A stretch of 64,000 nucleotides of DNA from Candidatus Gastranaerophilales bacterium (GTDB lineage Bacteria > Cyanobacteriota > Vampirovibrionia > Gastranaerophilales > Gastranaerophilaceae), in the NCBI GenBank assembly GCA_944325835.1, contig CALVBO010000004.1, positions 1 through 64,000 on the forward strand. Direction: 5' to 3'. The notes below the pieces were generated by a model that was not told where the DNA came from, made no database searches, and saw nothing but the letters and a program-made list of their open reading frames with translations. Below are positions 1-7,822 of the stretch, piece by piece. Made by a program: the position numbers and the translations under genes. Numbering within the stretch: position 1 is the first letter of the stretch; every line of letters begins with the position of its first letter.

Positions 1-219
1 TACCCATTGTGGTCATCCCTTTCGTTTGTTGTAAGTACCATGCATGTCGGCAGCTATTGTTTTAAACTTTAGGTTTTTATTTTAGTACTGTAACAATTCT
101 TAATAAAAATTCTAAAAAGCCTTAATATTATTCTATTTTTTTATACTTATCACGGCTTGCAAAAATTAAAAAACTAAGTTAAAATTATATGTTGAAATAA
201 GAAGTAAAGGAGAAAAATT
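1..219. promoter_or_regulatory. Intergenic region with rubredoxin-ferritin promoter
   Basis: A plausible sigma70-type promoter reads rightward: TTGCAA at 157-162, a 17-nt spacer and TAAAAT at 180-185, followed by AAGGAG before the rubredoxin start at 220. On the minus strand GAAAGGG lies ahead of ATG codons at 16-14 and 7-5, so the extreme left edge may hold the first codons of a divergent gene that lies outside the window. Nothing else is recognised in this stretch. Confidence 0.45.
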
Positions 220-378
220 ATGGACAAATATGTTTGCACAGTGTGCGGTTATGAATATGATCCGGCAGTTGGTGATCCGGATAACGGTATTGCGGCAGGA
301 ACTTCTTTTGAAGCTCTTCCGGCTGACTGGGTATGTCCTCTGTGCTCTGTCGGTAAAGATATGTTTGAAAAGGCATAG
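220..378 (+). CDS. Rubredoxin
   Basis: A 52-residue rubredoxin, a small cytoplasmic one-iron electron carrier. The four iron ligands are Cys6 and Cys9 (CTVCG) and Cys39 and Cys42 (CPLC), with the conserved YEYDP and DWVCP surroundings and normal family length. AAGGAG precedes the ATG by a normal distance. It is followed 23 nt later by ferritin, so the two are probably one transcript. In anaerobes rubredoxin commonly feeds electrons to peroxide- or oxygen-reducing enzymes, so pairing with an iron store suggests an oxidative-stress/iron operon. The function is solid; the partner is inferred. Confidence 0.95.
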   Translation: MDKYVCTVCGYEYDPAVGDPDNGIAAGTSFEALPADWVCPLCSVGKDMFEKA

Positions 379-401
379 TAATTAAAAAAGGAAGTGAGAA
401 A

Positions 402-911
402 ATGATTGATGCAAAAATGGAAAAGGCATTTAATGACCAAATAAATGCTGAATTTTATTCTGAATATTTATATTTATCTATGAAAGCTTATTTCGCTGAT
501 TTGAACTTAAACGGGTTTGTAAACTGGTTTGACGTTCAGGTTCAGGAAGAACACGCTCACGGTATGGGAATGTTTGATTACCTGATAGAGCGCGGCGGCA
601 GAGTGGAATTGCAGGCTATTGCTAAGCCTGAAACAAACTGGGCAAGTCCGCTTGAATGCTTCAAACAGGTTCTTGAACACGAACAATACGTAACTTCAAG
701 AATTAATGCTTTAATGGATGTTGCAGATGAAGTTAAAGACAGAGCAGCATTATCTTTCCTCAACTGGTATCTTAAAGAACAGGTTGAGGAAGAATCAACT
801 GTCGGCAATGTTCTTTCAACATTGAAATTAATCGGTGAGGATAAACATGCACTATTAATGCTTGACAAAGAACTTGCAACAAGAACTTTTGTTCAACCTG
901 TTATTGGTTAG
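402..911 (+). CDS. ftnA: Bacterial non-haem ferritin
   Basis: A 169-residue ferritin that oxidises Fe(II) and stores the mineral in a 24-subunit cage. All ferroxidase-centre residues fall at the standard bacterial FtnA positions: Glu17, Glu50, His53, Glu94, Gln127 and Glu130. There is no haem-ligand signature suggesting bacterioferritin. An AAGGAAG ribosome site precedes the ATG. It lies directly behind rubredoxin and ahead of a strong terminator, so it closes a two-gene operon. The product assignment is firm; the symbol is by family. Confidence 0.95.
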   Translation: MIDAKMEKAFNDQINAEFYSEYLYLSMKAYFADLNLNGFVNWFDVQVQEEHAHGMGMFDYLIERGGRVELQAIAKPETNWASPLECFKQVLEHEQYVTSRINALMDVADEVKDRAALSFLNWYLKEQVEEESTVGNVLSTLKLIGEDKHALLMLDKELATRTFVQPVIG

Positions 912-932
912 TTCTTTGTTTAATTTATTGTG

Positions 933-969
933 AAAAAAGATGTACTGGTTTATAGTACATCTTTTTTTA
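933..969 (+). terminator. Intrinsic terminator of the rubredoxin-ferritin operon
   Basis: An inverted repeat, AAAGATGTACT paired with AGTACATCTTT, is followed by a run of T. It sits just after the ferritin stop and overlaps the first in-frame ATG (940) of the next open frame, which argues for a later start of that gene. Confidence 0.85.
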
Positions 970-1005
970 TTAGCAAATAAAATTATGTTTGTTTTTTTAT
1001 TGGGT

Positions 1006-1983
1006 ATGCAAATTACGAATTTTGGATTTAATAATTTTAACCAGCAACCAATGTTTGGTACAAGAGTATCCGCATTGGGAAAACAGATCGATAAAGTGGT
1101 TTTTAATAAGGGTAAAGATTGTCATAATGTTACCAAACTTTATGGTATGTTATTTGATTATATTCGTAATCCAAATATAAAAAGTAAAATGCTTGGAGAA
1201 GGGTTTCACGAAAAAGTTTTTAGTATAGATGATAAGTATGTTCTGAAATACAAACAAAATCAACGACCAGTTTTGGGTACTTTTAGTTTTAATCCAAGAG
1301 AAGTTGGTATTGATTTGGGAGATTTGAAAAGTTATTTTGGTAAAATCCTTATGCGATTTGGTGATGTAAAAATTCTTCGTAATGTATCATCTAATGGCGA
1401 ACATATTCCTGCTGGAATACCAAGAATGATGTTTGGCAAATTCCCAAAAGAAAAACTGATAGATTACTATAATAAGGAATATCTTCCTACTTTTGCACGC
1501 TTACCTCAAAGAAGTTTTGATAGAATTGCAAAAGATTTTGCCTGTTTAAATTCTAAAAGTAAATATTATTACGGCTTAGAATTTGATACACATAATCCCA
1601 ATAATATAGTATTGGTAGGGAAATCAACTTTGAGAATAGTTGATGATATAAATGAAGTTATAGATGAAGAGCCAAATACAGTTAGTGGTCTGTTGGATAT
1701 TTTTTTAAAACGTGCAAATACGTGCATGCTTGCACCAAAGACCGAAGAAAATAGGTCATTAAGATTAGAATTGTTTAAAAAGGTGATTTTAGCCGGAGAA
1801 AAATATGAGTTACCCTTGAGCTCTGGGAATATTTATGATAATACAGTTTGGGATATGGTTTGTGATTTTGGGAAAAGCGGAGATGAAATTCGTTGGCGTT
1901 TAAATGAATTGCGTGAAAACTTTCCAAATATTAAAGAACGTTTAAATATGGTGCAGAAAGAATTGGACTTATTAGAGGGTTAA
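1006..1983 (+). CDS. Kinase-fold-like protein, function unknown
   Basis: A 325-residue protein from ATG 1006; the open frame extends back to 940, but that stretch is the preceding terminator. The start MQITNFGFNNF is Asn/Gln/Phe-rich and ends in a PMFGTR motif. The middle recalls a protein-kinase or phosphotransferase fold: a glycine loop (LGEGFHEKVF), a following lysine (YVLKYK), a catalytic-loop-like FDTHNPNNI with the D-x4-N spacing, and a later IVDDI that could hold the metal-binding Asp. Ordinary kinase motifs such as HRD and DFG are absent, so activity is uncertain. The next gene starts 1 nt after its stop, suggesting translational coupling. The kinase resemblance is my reading of motifs, not a search result. 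Confidence 0.55.
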   Translation: MQITNFGFNNFNQQPMFGTRVSALGKQIDKVVFNKGKDCHNVTKLYGMLFDYIRNPNIKSKMLGEGFHEKVFSIDDKYVLKYKQNQRPVLGTFSFNPREVGIDLGDLKSYFGKILMRFGDVKILRNVSSNGEHIPAGIPRMMFGKFPKEKLIDYYNKEYLPTFARLPQRSFDRIAKDFACLNSKSKYYYGLEFDTHNPNNIVLVGKSTLRIVDDINEVIDEEPNTVSGLLDIFLKRANTCMLAPKTEENRSLRLELFKKVILAGEKYELPLSSGNIYDNTVWDMVCDFGKSGDEIRWRLNELRENFPNIKERLNMVQKELDLLEG

Positions 1984-1984
1984 A

Positions 1985-2194
1985 ATGTCTAAAAAAGAGA
2001 TAAAAATAAATGGAATTTATAAACACTATAAGGGTAATATTTATAAGGTATTAGTGATAGGAAGGCATTCTGAAACTTGTGAAGAAATGGTTATCTATCA
2101 ATCATTGAAGAATGGAGAAGTATGGTGTCGCCCGAAAAATATGTGGTTTGATGAAGTCGCAGAAGGGATAGAGAGGTTTTCGCTGTGTGAATAA
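1985..2194 (+). CDS. DUF1653 family small protein
   Basis: A 69-residue protein matching the DUF1653 pattern: an N-terminal GIYKHYKGNIYKVLVIGRH segment, a glutamate-rich centre and the ending VWCRPKNMWFDEV. The family is a small single-domain beta-rich fold without an established function. AGAGGG in the end of the upstream kinase-like gene is its ribosome site, and only one base separates the two genes, so they are co-translated. Family membership is confident; role unknown. Confidence 0.8.
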   Translation: MSKKEIKINGIYKHYKGNIYKVLVIGRHSETCEEMVIYQSLKNGEVWCRPKNMWFDEVAEGIERFSLCE

Positions 2195-2254
2195 TTGCGA
2201 AAAATTTTTGAGCGTTTTAGAATAATTTTATAAAATGTTGAAAGGAGAAATATT

Positions 2255-2458
2255 ATGTATCACGTTTATACAGAGAAAAATCATTCTGAATTTTCACGGG
2301 CACTGGTTATTGAAACCCCGGATTATGATCTGGCACTTGAAAAAGCGCAAAAAGCAATAGAAGGCAAGCCGGAATTAAGTTATATAATAGAACAGACCGA
2401 CGGAAGTATGAACAGTTACGGAGAACTGTTAACACGGGTTGTTGCAGAAAGTGATTAG
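2255..2458 (+). CDS. Small hypothetical protein
   Basis: A 67-residue acidic protein with a strong AAAGGAG ribosome site. It opens with the beta-strand-like MYHVYTEKN, followed by a probable helix (DYDLALEKAQKAIEG) and a second strand, a compact alpha/beta layout. I recognise no family. It is followed immediately by a rho-independent terminator and may be the last gene of the transcript that starts upstream. Confidence 0.65.
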   Translation: MYHVYTEKNHSEFSRALVIETPDYDLALEKAQKAIEGKPELSYIIEQTDGSMNSYGELLTRVVAESD

Positions 2459-2461
2459 TAA

Positions 2462-2494
2462 AAAAGGGAACTTTTTAAAAGTTCCCTTTTTTGT
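2462..2494 (+). terminator. Intrinsic terminator
   Basis: AAAGGGAACTT pairs with AAGTTCCCTTT around a short A/T loop, followed by six T. It ends the transcript that carries the kinase-like, DUF1653 and 67-residue genes. Confidence 0.85.
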
Positions 2495-2586
2495 TACATT
2501 TGTTTATAAAATTTTTGGATTTTGGCAATTCAAAGCTGCAAATCTTCTTAATATAAATAAGTGAATTTATTTAGGGGATATTTATT

Positions 2587-3606
2587 ATGGGGAATGTAAA
2601 TTTTGTCAGCTTTGATTCAATGAGGCAGAAAGATAATTTTAAAAATACTCTGACATACAGAGGTGTTGTCAGGACTTCCGGCCTTACTTATGATTATATG
2701 GATAAGTTAAACAATTTTGTTAAAGAAGGACTTTTTATTGACGAAAAAGGCGACGGTTTTACCAATGCAGAAAAAATTGCATTAATGCAGGAATTTGTTA
2801 AAATTCATCTTGAAAAAGGTTATAGCACTGATTTTGCCTCAATGCTTCCGGGTACAACGTTTGAATATAATTACAATGATTTTATAAGAATGGCTCAGGC
2901 TGCTGGTTATATTTTGAAAGAGGAACCGCCGGCAGAAGAGGACAACGTAGAACTTCCACAGGCTCCGGCCGCAGTTGAGAATGAAAATGCCCCTCAACAA
3001 AAATCTGCGGAGGATTTGTTATTTGAAGAGTTGGAAGCAGATTCCGAACTTGCCGGTAAATCCGGCGAAGAACGCTTAAAAATCCTTGCAGACAGGCAAT
3101 TTGAAATAAGACGGCAATTATCAGAACTTGATAAACCGGCGACATATAGAACAAAGAAATTCCTCTTCTGGGGCGGTAAAGAAAAGACCAGAGAATTAAC
3201 GCCTGAAGAAAAACAGGAAAGAGAAACTTTAAGAGCAGAATTAACTGCAAAGCAGGATGAACTCAGCCGGATGCATAAATTTGTTCAGGAAATGGAAGGC
3301 AAATTCTGGATAGGCCCTTATACACCTGCGGCACTAAAAGATGAAAACGGAAATGTTATCGAAGATTATTCAACATACAACCGCGTAACTCTGGTGGATT
3401 CAGAGGGTAATGAGCGCCGCGCCGCAGAAATTGTAAGTTATGACAGACGTAATGAATACGGTTATCCTGTTGAAGAAAGAAAATATTATTCAATGGAGAT
3501 GAAAAAATTAGGCGATCCTACGATTTCACAAGGGTTATACTGGGATATAGTTCCGGATATGGATAACGAGTTAAAAGGGTATAAACTTAAAGAATATACC
3601 CCGTAA
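2587..3606 (+). CDS. Hypothetical coiled-coil protein
   Basis: A 339-residue soluble protein with no signal peptide or membrane segment. Residues 1-30 are polar with an LTYRG motif. Residues 40-110 look helical and include DEKGDGFTNAEK, which resembles an EF-hand-type calcium loop. A Pro/Glu-rich linker follows (about 112-140), then a charged heptad-like coiled coil (about 150-235), and a C-terminal domain rich in Tyr and Asp. AGGGG precedes the ATG. Monocistronic as far as can be seen. I recognise no family; it is probably restricted to this lineage. Confidence 0.6.
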   Translation: MGNVNFVSFDSMRQKDNFKNTLTYRGVVRTSGLTYDYMDKLNNFVKEGLFIDEKGDGFTNAEKIALMQEFVKIHLEKGYSTDFASMLPGTTFEYNYNDFIRMAQAAGYILKEEPPAEEDNVELPQAPAAVENENAPQQKSAEDLLFEELEADSELAGKSGEERLKILADRQFEIRRQLSELDKPATYRTKKFLFWGGKEKTRELTPEEKQERETLRAELTAKQDELSRMHKFVQEMEGKFWIGPYTPAALKDENGNVIEDYSTYNRVTLVDSEGNERRAAEIVSYDRRNEYGYPVEERKYYSMEMKKLGDPTISQGLYWDIVPDMDNELKGYKLKEYTP

Positions 3607-3668
3607 CTTGCCAAAAGCATTTATTTTTGTGTATAATAGTTATACAAATTACTTAATAATAAAAATTT

Positions 3669-3756
3669 TCTAGGGTTCCGCGGTTATTGCCGGCTGGTCC
3701 GAGAGAAAATTCACAAGATATTTGTGTACACGGAAGGACAAAAACCTGGGAGATAT
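3669..3756 (+). ncRNA. Guanidine-I riboswitch (ykkC class)
   Basis: The leader carries the signature blocks of the ykkC/guanidine-I aptamer in order: CTAGGGTTCCG (3670-3680), GGCTGGTCCGAGAGA (3692-3705), then ACGGAAGGACAAAAACC and the final CTGGGAGA. These match the published consensus closely. The last strand of the aptamer can instead pair with downstream sequence to make a terminator, so guanidinium binding should permit read-through. The downstream gene is a Gdx guanidinium exporter, the classic target of this class. Confidence 0.93.
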
Positions 3757-3774
3757 ATTCTCTCAGGTTTTATT
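3743..3774 (+). terminator. Riboswitch expression-platform terminator
   Basis: AAACCTGGGAGA pairs with TCTCTCAGGTTT and is followed by T-rich sequence. Its 5' arm is the 3' end of the guanidine aptamer, giving mutually exclusive aptamer and terminator structures. Confidence 0.85.
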
Positions 3775-3800
3775 ATGTTAAAAGAAAAGGAGAAATTATT

Positions 3801-4118
3801 ATGCACTGGATGTATTTATTGATTGCCGGAATATTTGAAATAAGCTGGGCCGTGGGGTTGAAATTCTCGCACGGATTTACGCAGCTTATTCCGTCAATTC
3901 TGACTGTTGCCGGCATGATTGCTAGTTTTTATTTCCTTGCACTGGCGCTAAAGAATTTGCCGCTTGGAACAGCCTACGCAATTTGGACCGGAATAGGTAC
4001 ACTCGGAACAGTTATTTTAGGTATTATATTATTTAAAGAACCGGTCAGCGCGGTGCGTCTTTCGTGTATCGCTTTTATAATAACCGGTATAACAGGCTTG
4101 AAACTTATTTCTAATTAA
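3801..4118 (+). CDS. gdx: Guanidinium exporter of the SMR family
   Basis: A 105-residue, four-helix small multidrug resistance protein of the Gdx/SugE branch. It exchanges guanidinium for protons across the inner membrane as a dual-topology dimer. Glu13 in the first helix is the essential coupling residue, and the surrounding FEISWAVGLKFSHGF and LPLGTAYAIWTGIG are typical of Gdx rather than EmrE. The start at 3801 has an AAAAGGAG site; the open frame continues upstream only through the riboswitch. Regulation by guanidine is expected from the leader. Confidence 0.95.
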   Translation: MHWMYLLIAGIFEISWAVGLKFSHGFTQLIPSILTVAGMIASFYFLALALKNLPLGTAYAIWTGIGTLGTVILGIILFKEPVSAVRLSCIAFIITGITGLKLISN

Positions 4119-4380
4119 TGTCCGAGAAAGGCTCGCGCCCGGCTGAGCCGGAGCTATACTTGTATCAATTATTACCGTGAGCGTATAAACCAAATAAGGG
4201 GAGCCGCTCAGTGGCCGAGCCTTTTGAGTGGCACTCTGCCGAGCGAAACAATCCAGTGAATTGTTTCGCGAGAGGTAGACAGCACTCTGCCGAGAAAAAC
4301 AGTCCAGTGAACTGTTTTTCGAGAGGGAAACGCGCGACCCGCGGTTCAGCGGGGCGGAAGTGGCGGAGAACTGCTTTATT
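4119..4380 (+). repeat. Family A structured repeat, copy 1 (long form)
   Basis: Starts TGTCCGAG directly after gdx and ends ACTGCTTTATT. Outer stem AAAGGCTCG/CGAGCCTTT encloses a long arm including TATAC/GTATA. The second part holds two tandem variants of one hairpin: GCGAAACAAT/ATTGTTTCGC and GAAAAACAGT/ACTGTTTTTC, both around CCAGTGA. It ends in a CCCGC/GCGGG hairpin. The changes preserve pairing. The short open frame across it is not credible as a gene. Confidence 0.85.
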
Positions 4381-4564
4381 GCCCTGTCGGAAAATCGTAA
4401 AATTTATGGAATGAAAACGGGCTGTAAAGGATCACATAATTTGAGTATTTAGTTCAAATAGTTTGAGTATTTTAGGCTTTTAAGTTACAAATATTAACAA
4501 TAAAGCAATTTCTAAGAACAAAACTACTTTATATAAGTATCAGGGAAAATAGAGGAATTTTTTA

Positions 4565-6514
4565 ATGGGGATGGGGAAAATCGGAACAGTCATAGGTAAA
4601 GAAGTTATTGCATGGACACGTACTGGTGCCAGCAAAAGTTTGCTTGCGACTAAACCTGTAAAAGTTAATACTATAGGTTTAAAACTTGCATCAAATTTAG
4701 AAGGTGATATTATACAAATTTCTAAAATAAATGCTCCGTTCAAGACAAAGTGTTTTACTCGTGACGAAATCTTAGACATGAAGCCTGACATGTTTTCAAA
4801 TATCGTCAATAAAAGGACTGATATTCCAGAGAGATTCAGAGAATATATTTTTTCTCCTGAAAAATTAAATCTATATGATGAACTTTTGAATATGGATATT
4901 GTTAAAAATTTGCCGAAGGAAAAACGTGACAAGGCGTTTTCTTGTTTGTTCAGCGAATATAATTTCAGAATTACGGAACCTGATGCTCAGCTTGAAATAC
5001 TTCCCGATTTAGTCAAAAAAGGAGTTGATTTAGAGCTTTTATCTCAATTACCGATTACTAATGTTAATAAAAATCAAGTTGAATATATATTAAATTGTGA
5101 GGATTTGTTGTTAAAATCTTGGAGTAAAAAAGCGCAAGAAATTATAAAAAGAGGACGAGAACGTAATTTAAATGAAAATACTATTAACATTGAATTGAAT
5201 TTAAATAAGAAAAAGTTTAAAAATACTCAATTGGCAGAAATTATAAGATTTGTTGATGACAAAAATGTTAAATATGTTGAAGATTGTATTGAACTGACAA
5301 ATAATCCTTCTTTGTTAAAATATTGGACTAAAGATTTTTCAAAAATAATTAAAGATTTTGCTACAGATGTTTTAGATATAGATATTGCCGATAGAATTTT
5401 TAGACGTTCTCATAATTATGAGTCTGTTAAAAATATTTTAGGAGATGAAAAACTCACAAATGTAAGCGCCAGATTATTGGAATTTAAAAATTTTGATAAA
5501 TTAAAAGATATAGGTCTGGATGATTTATCAAAGCTTTCTACCAATGAAAAAAAGGAGCTTTTAAACGGGTTTATTTCTTCTATCACACCTAAAGAGATAC
5601 TTTACAGAAAACAACATAACCTACAGGATATAGGTTTGTTACAGTCTAAAATGAAAATTTTTAGAGAAATTGATACAACTTCTGATGAAGCCTTTATAAT
5701 ATCTCATAAAAATATAATCGATAAAATTTTAGACAGTATTCCAATCTCTGAAAGAAAGATTATAGATTCTGAGATTGATACAAAGGCATATAGAAGAGCG
5801 TATCGATTAGCGAACCCGATTCCTGCATTGGTTGATGATATTGAGTCGGTTTTGCAAATAAAGACTGCAGAAATAAAAGGCAGAAAAATAAAATTGGGCG
5901 TAATGGATAGAGAACCTGATTTTGCTATCTCTACGCATAGAATTCCAAGTTCCGATGCTATTAAAACAATAGAGGCGCTAGAAACAACAGATCCTAATAT
6001 GCTAATTTGCGTTGGAACAAAAGGCGGAAGCAGAACACTCAATTTTTCGGACAGTGGGTATGCGATAGCCGTAAAACCAAGGAAAGGCACAGATTGGCAT
6101 GTGCAAGCATATAGCGATATTGATAGCGGAAATAATGCGTCCAAAAATATATATAATTTCGAAAATGTTATGTTAAATGCAATGGGAAATCATTGCAATT
6201 GTATTGATTTGGTTCCAAATAAAATAAAACAAATCATGAATTTATCACAAAGAGAATATACACAAAGAATGTTAAGACTCAAGGATTGCAGAACCTTGCA
6301 GGAGATTGAAAAACTTGATTCTGAAATGTCAAAAGCGATAAGGCAGGTAATTAAAGAAGAAAATTTGTATGAAGGTCTAATACGACCGGAGCCTATGGCC
6401 GTTTTAGTAAGACGCAATATCCCAAAACAAGAAATAAGTGAAGAAATTTTGGATTATTGCGTACGTAGAAATATTCCTTTAATAGGTGTAAAACCCAATG
6501 CTAAAATTCTTTGA
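4565..6514 (+). CDS. Large hypothetical protein, lineage-specific
   Basis: A 649-residue, very AT-rich, Lys/Ile/Asn-rich protein with AGAGGA ahead of ATG 4565. There is no signal peptide or transmembrane segment. The first 400 residues look all-helical with leucine-rich repeats of about 30-40 residues (for example ILGDEKLTNVSARLLEF). The last 200 residues form a mixed alpha/beta domain with LICVGTKGG, a HVQAYSDID stretch, a GNHCNCIDL Cys pair, and a short repeated motif RRNIP (RRNIPKQEIS and RRNIPLIGV). I recognise no family. The base composition and isolation behind a repeat would fit acquired DNA or a secreted/effector-like protein, but neither is shown. Confidence 0.6.
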   Translation: MGMGKIGTVIGKEVIAWTRTGASKSLLATKPVKVNTIGLKLASNLEGDIIQISKINAPFKTKCFTRDEILDMKPDMFSNIVNKRTDIPERFREYIFSPEKLNLYDELLNMDIVKNLPKEKRDKAFSCLFSEYNFRITEPDAQLEILPDLVKKGVDLELLSQLPITNVNKNQVEYILNCEDLLLKSWSKKAQEIIKRGRERNLNENTINIELNLNKKKFKNTQLAEIIRFVDDKNVKYVEDCIELTNNPSLLKYWTKDFSKIIKDFATDVLDIDIADRIFRRSHNYESVKNILGDEKLTNVSARLLEFKNFDKLKDIGLDDLSKLSTNEKKELLNGFISSITPKEILYRKQHNLQDIGLLQSKMKIFREIDTTSDEAFIISHKNIIDKILDSIPISERKIIDSEIDTKAYRRAYRLANPIPALVDDIESVLQIKTAEIKGRKIKLGVMDREPDFAISTHRIPSSDAIKTIEALETTDPNMLICVGTKGGSRTLNFSDSGYAIAVKPRKGTDWHVQAYSDIDSGNNASKNIYNFENVMLNAMGNHCNCIDLVPNKIKQIMNLSQREYTQRMLRLKDCRTLQEIEKLDSEMSKAIRQVIKEENLYEGLIRPEPMAVLVRRNIPKQEISEEILDYCVRRNIPLIGVKPNAKIL

Positions 6515-6813
6515 TTTTAGTAAATATCAGTCTGATTTAAAAGTGCTCTCTGTAATTTTAAGTCCTAATAAAGTCCAATTCCGACCTATTCAAAAATCAA
6601 TATTATCCAATTTCCGACGGCTATAATTTAGTATTATTGGGTAAATATGGTAAAGCAACCTGAACAATCCAGAATATAAATCGGACTTTAAAATACACGG
6701 GCTAAAACCTCTGTAAATCGAAAGTTTAGTCTTGACAATTTTAACAAATTTCCATAATATAGAAATGCAATATTATACATGTTTATACATTTACCCAAAT
6801 GTTTTTATAATAA
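6515..6813. promoter_or_regulatory. Gene-free stretch with an orphan rightward promoter
   Basis: No protein gene is visible. A good rightward promoter (TTGACA 6732-6737, 17-nt spacer, TAATAT 6755-6760) has no open frame after it. The bidirectional hairpin at 6821-6841 lies about 60 nt downstream, so a short RNA of roughly 80-90 nt facing the tRNA gene is possible. Confidence 0.4.
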
Positions 6814-6841
6814 CAAAAAAGCAAGAGGTTAAAACTCTTGC
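6814..6841 (-). terminator. Terminator of tRNA-Phe
   Basis: On the minus strand GCAAGAG pairs with CTCTTGC and is followed by a T run. The hairpin could also act on rightward transcription from the orphan promoter at 6732. Confidence 0.8.
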
Positions 6842-6859
6842 TGTTACTGTCTTTTTAAA

Positions 6860-6935
6860 TGGTGCCGCAACTCGGAATTGAACCAAGGACACAGGGATTT
6901 TCAGTCCCTTGCTCTACCAACTGAGCTATTGCGGC
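6860..6935 (-). tRNA. tRNA-Phe (GAA)
   Basis: A 76-nt cloverleaf on the minus strand with acceptor stem GCCGCAA/TTGCGGC, D-arm AGCTCAGTTGGTAGAGC, anticodon stem-loop with GAA between CTGAAAATC bases, T-arm GGTTCAATTC, discriminator A and an encoded CCA. The anticodon reads UUC/UUU. Confidence 0.97.
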
Positions 6936-6998
6936 TTAGTTTTCTCTCAACTTTTCTTATTCTACCTGCTGAAAAATTTTAGTCAAGTTTTATTTTTT

Positions 6999-7050
6999 AT
7001 CCGAGAAAGTTTCGCGGCAAGTGCAAGCAGGCGACGGAGAACTGCTTTAT
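6999..7050 (+). repeat. Family A repeat, copy 2 (internally deleted)
   Basis: Only the ends remain: ATCCGAGAAAGTTTCGCGG at the left, joined to GCAAGCAGGCGACGGAG and ACTGCTTTAT at the right. It corresponds to the TTTCGC subtype with the centre lost. It lies between tRNA-Phe and infC. Confidence 0.75.
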
Positions 7051-7084
7051 CGCCGCCCGTACTGAGCGGCTTTTCTTTAATCTT

Positions 7085-7645
7085 TTACTGCGGCGCAAGG
7101 TATAATGTAACATTTCTGCCTTCTACCTGAGGCTTTTTCTCTACTACGGCGCCGGAGTCTGCTAAATCTTCAACAAATCTGTTCAGAAGGTCAAAAGCAA
7201 GGTTTGTGTGCTGCATTTCACGACCGCGCAGCATTACCGCTATCTTAACTTTATTACCCTGTGAAAGAAACTTTTGAATACTTTTTATACGAACCTGATA
7301 GTCGTGGGTATCAATTTTATAACGAATTTTTACTTCTTTAACTTCTACGGTATGTTGTTTTTTCTTTGCTTCTTTAGCTTTTTTTTCTTGTTCGTACTTA
7401 TATTTACCGTAGTTCATAATTTTAGCGACCGGCGGAGCCTGTGTTGCGTTCATTATAACTAAGTCTAAGTCTTTGGCGTAAGCCATTCTTAATGCTTCAT
7501 CTGTTGCTATTACGCCGTGGTTTACCCCTTCTTCATCAATCAATCTTACTTCTGCTGCTCTAATCCTTTCGTTCATTAGAACTTTATCTTTGTCGTTTCT
7601 GCGGTCATTTCGCATATTGTTGCCGCCGTTAAAATTAGTACTTAT
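7085..7645 (-). CDS. infC: Translation initiation factor IF-3
   Basis: IF-3 of 186 residues if begun at the AUA codon 7645-7643, or 176 residues from the ATG at 7615. It binds the 30S subunit and checks initiator-tRNA and start-codon pairing. N-domain: NERIRAAEVRLIDEEG; linker rich in KEAKKKQ; C-domain: KEVKIRYKIDTHDYQVR and MLRGREMQH, all typical. The ATG has no Shine-Dalgarno sequence nearby, whereas AAAGGAA lies 8 nt before the in-frame AUA. E. coli infC uses AUU and autoregulates through it, so a rare AUA start here would fit the family. The start is an inference; the product is certain. Confidence 0.93.
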   Translation of the reverse strand: MSTNFNGGNNMRNDRRNDKDKVLMNERIRAAEVRLIDEEGVNHGVIATDEALRMAYAKDLDLVIMNATQAPPVAKIMNYGKYKYEQEKKAKEAKKKQHTVEVKEVKIRYKIDTHDYQVRIKSIQKFLSQGNKVKIAVMLRGREMQHTNLAFDLLNRFVEDLADSGAVVEKKPQVEGRNVTLYLAPQ

Positions 7646-7822
7646 GGTTGTGTTCCTTTCATTTTTCTGTTTGTAACAAATTGTTAATTCTAATTTTTGC
7701 ATAAAAATCAATATTTTTCAAGTATTTTTTGTAAAGAAAGTTAAAATATGTTTTTAAACGCTAAAGATTTTCATGCGGCATGCCGAATATGTATATGTAA
7801 TCACAAATAAGGAGTATAACTG

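Noticed and set aside
940-1005. Upstream start at 940 for the kinase-like gene
   Set aside because: The added codons overlap the ferritin operon terminator and have no ribosome site.
4211-4414. 67-codon frame across family A copy 1
   Set aside because: Lies wholly over the repeat and its flank; similar frames recur at every long copy because the hairpin sequence lacks stops. No ribosome site.
6862-7130. Frame covering tRNA-Phe and the infC end
   Set aside because: It reads through a tRNA and a repeat copy and matches nothing.
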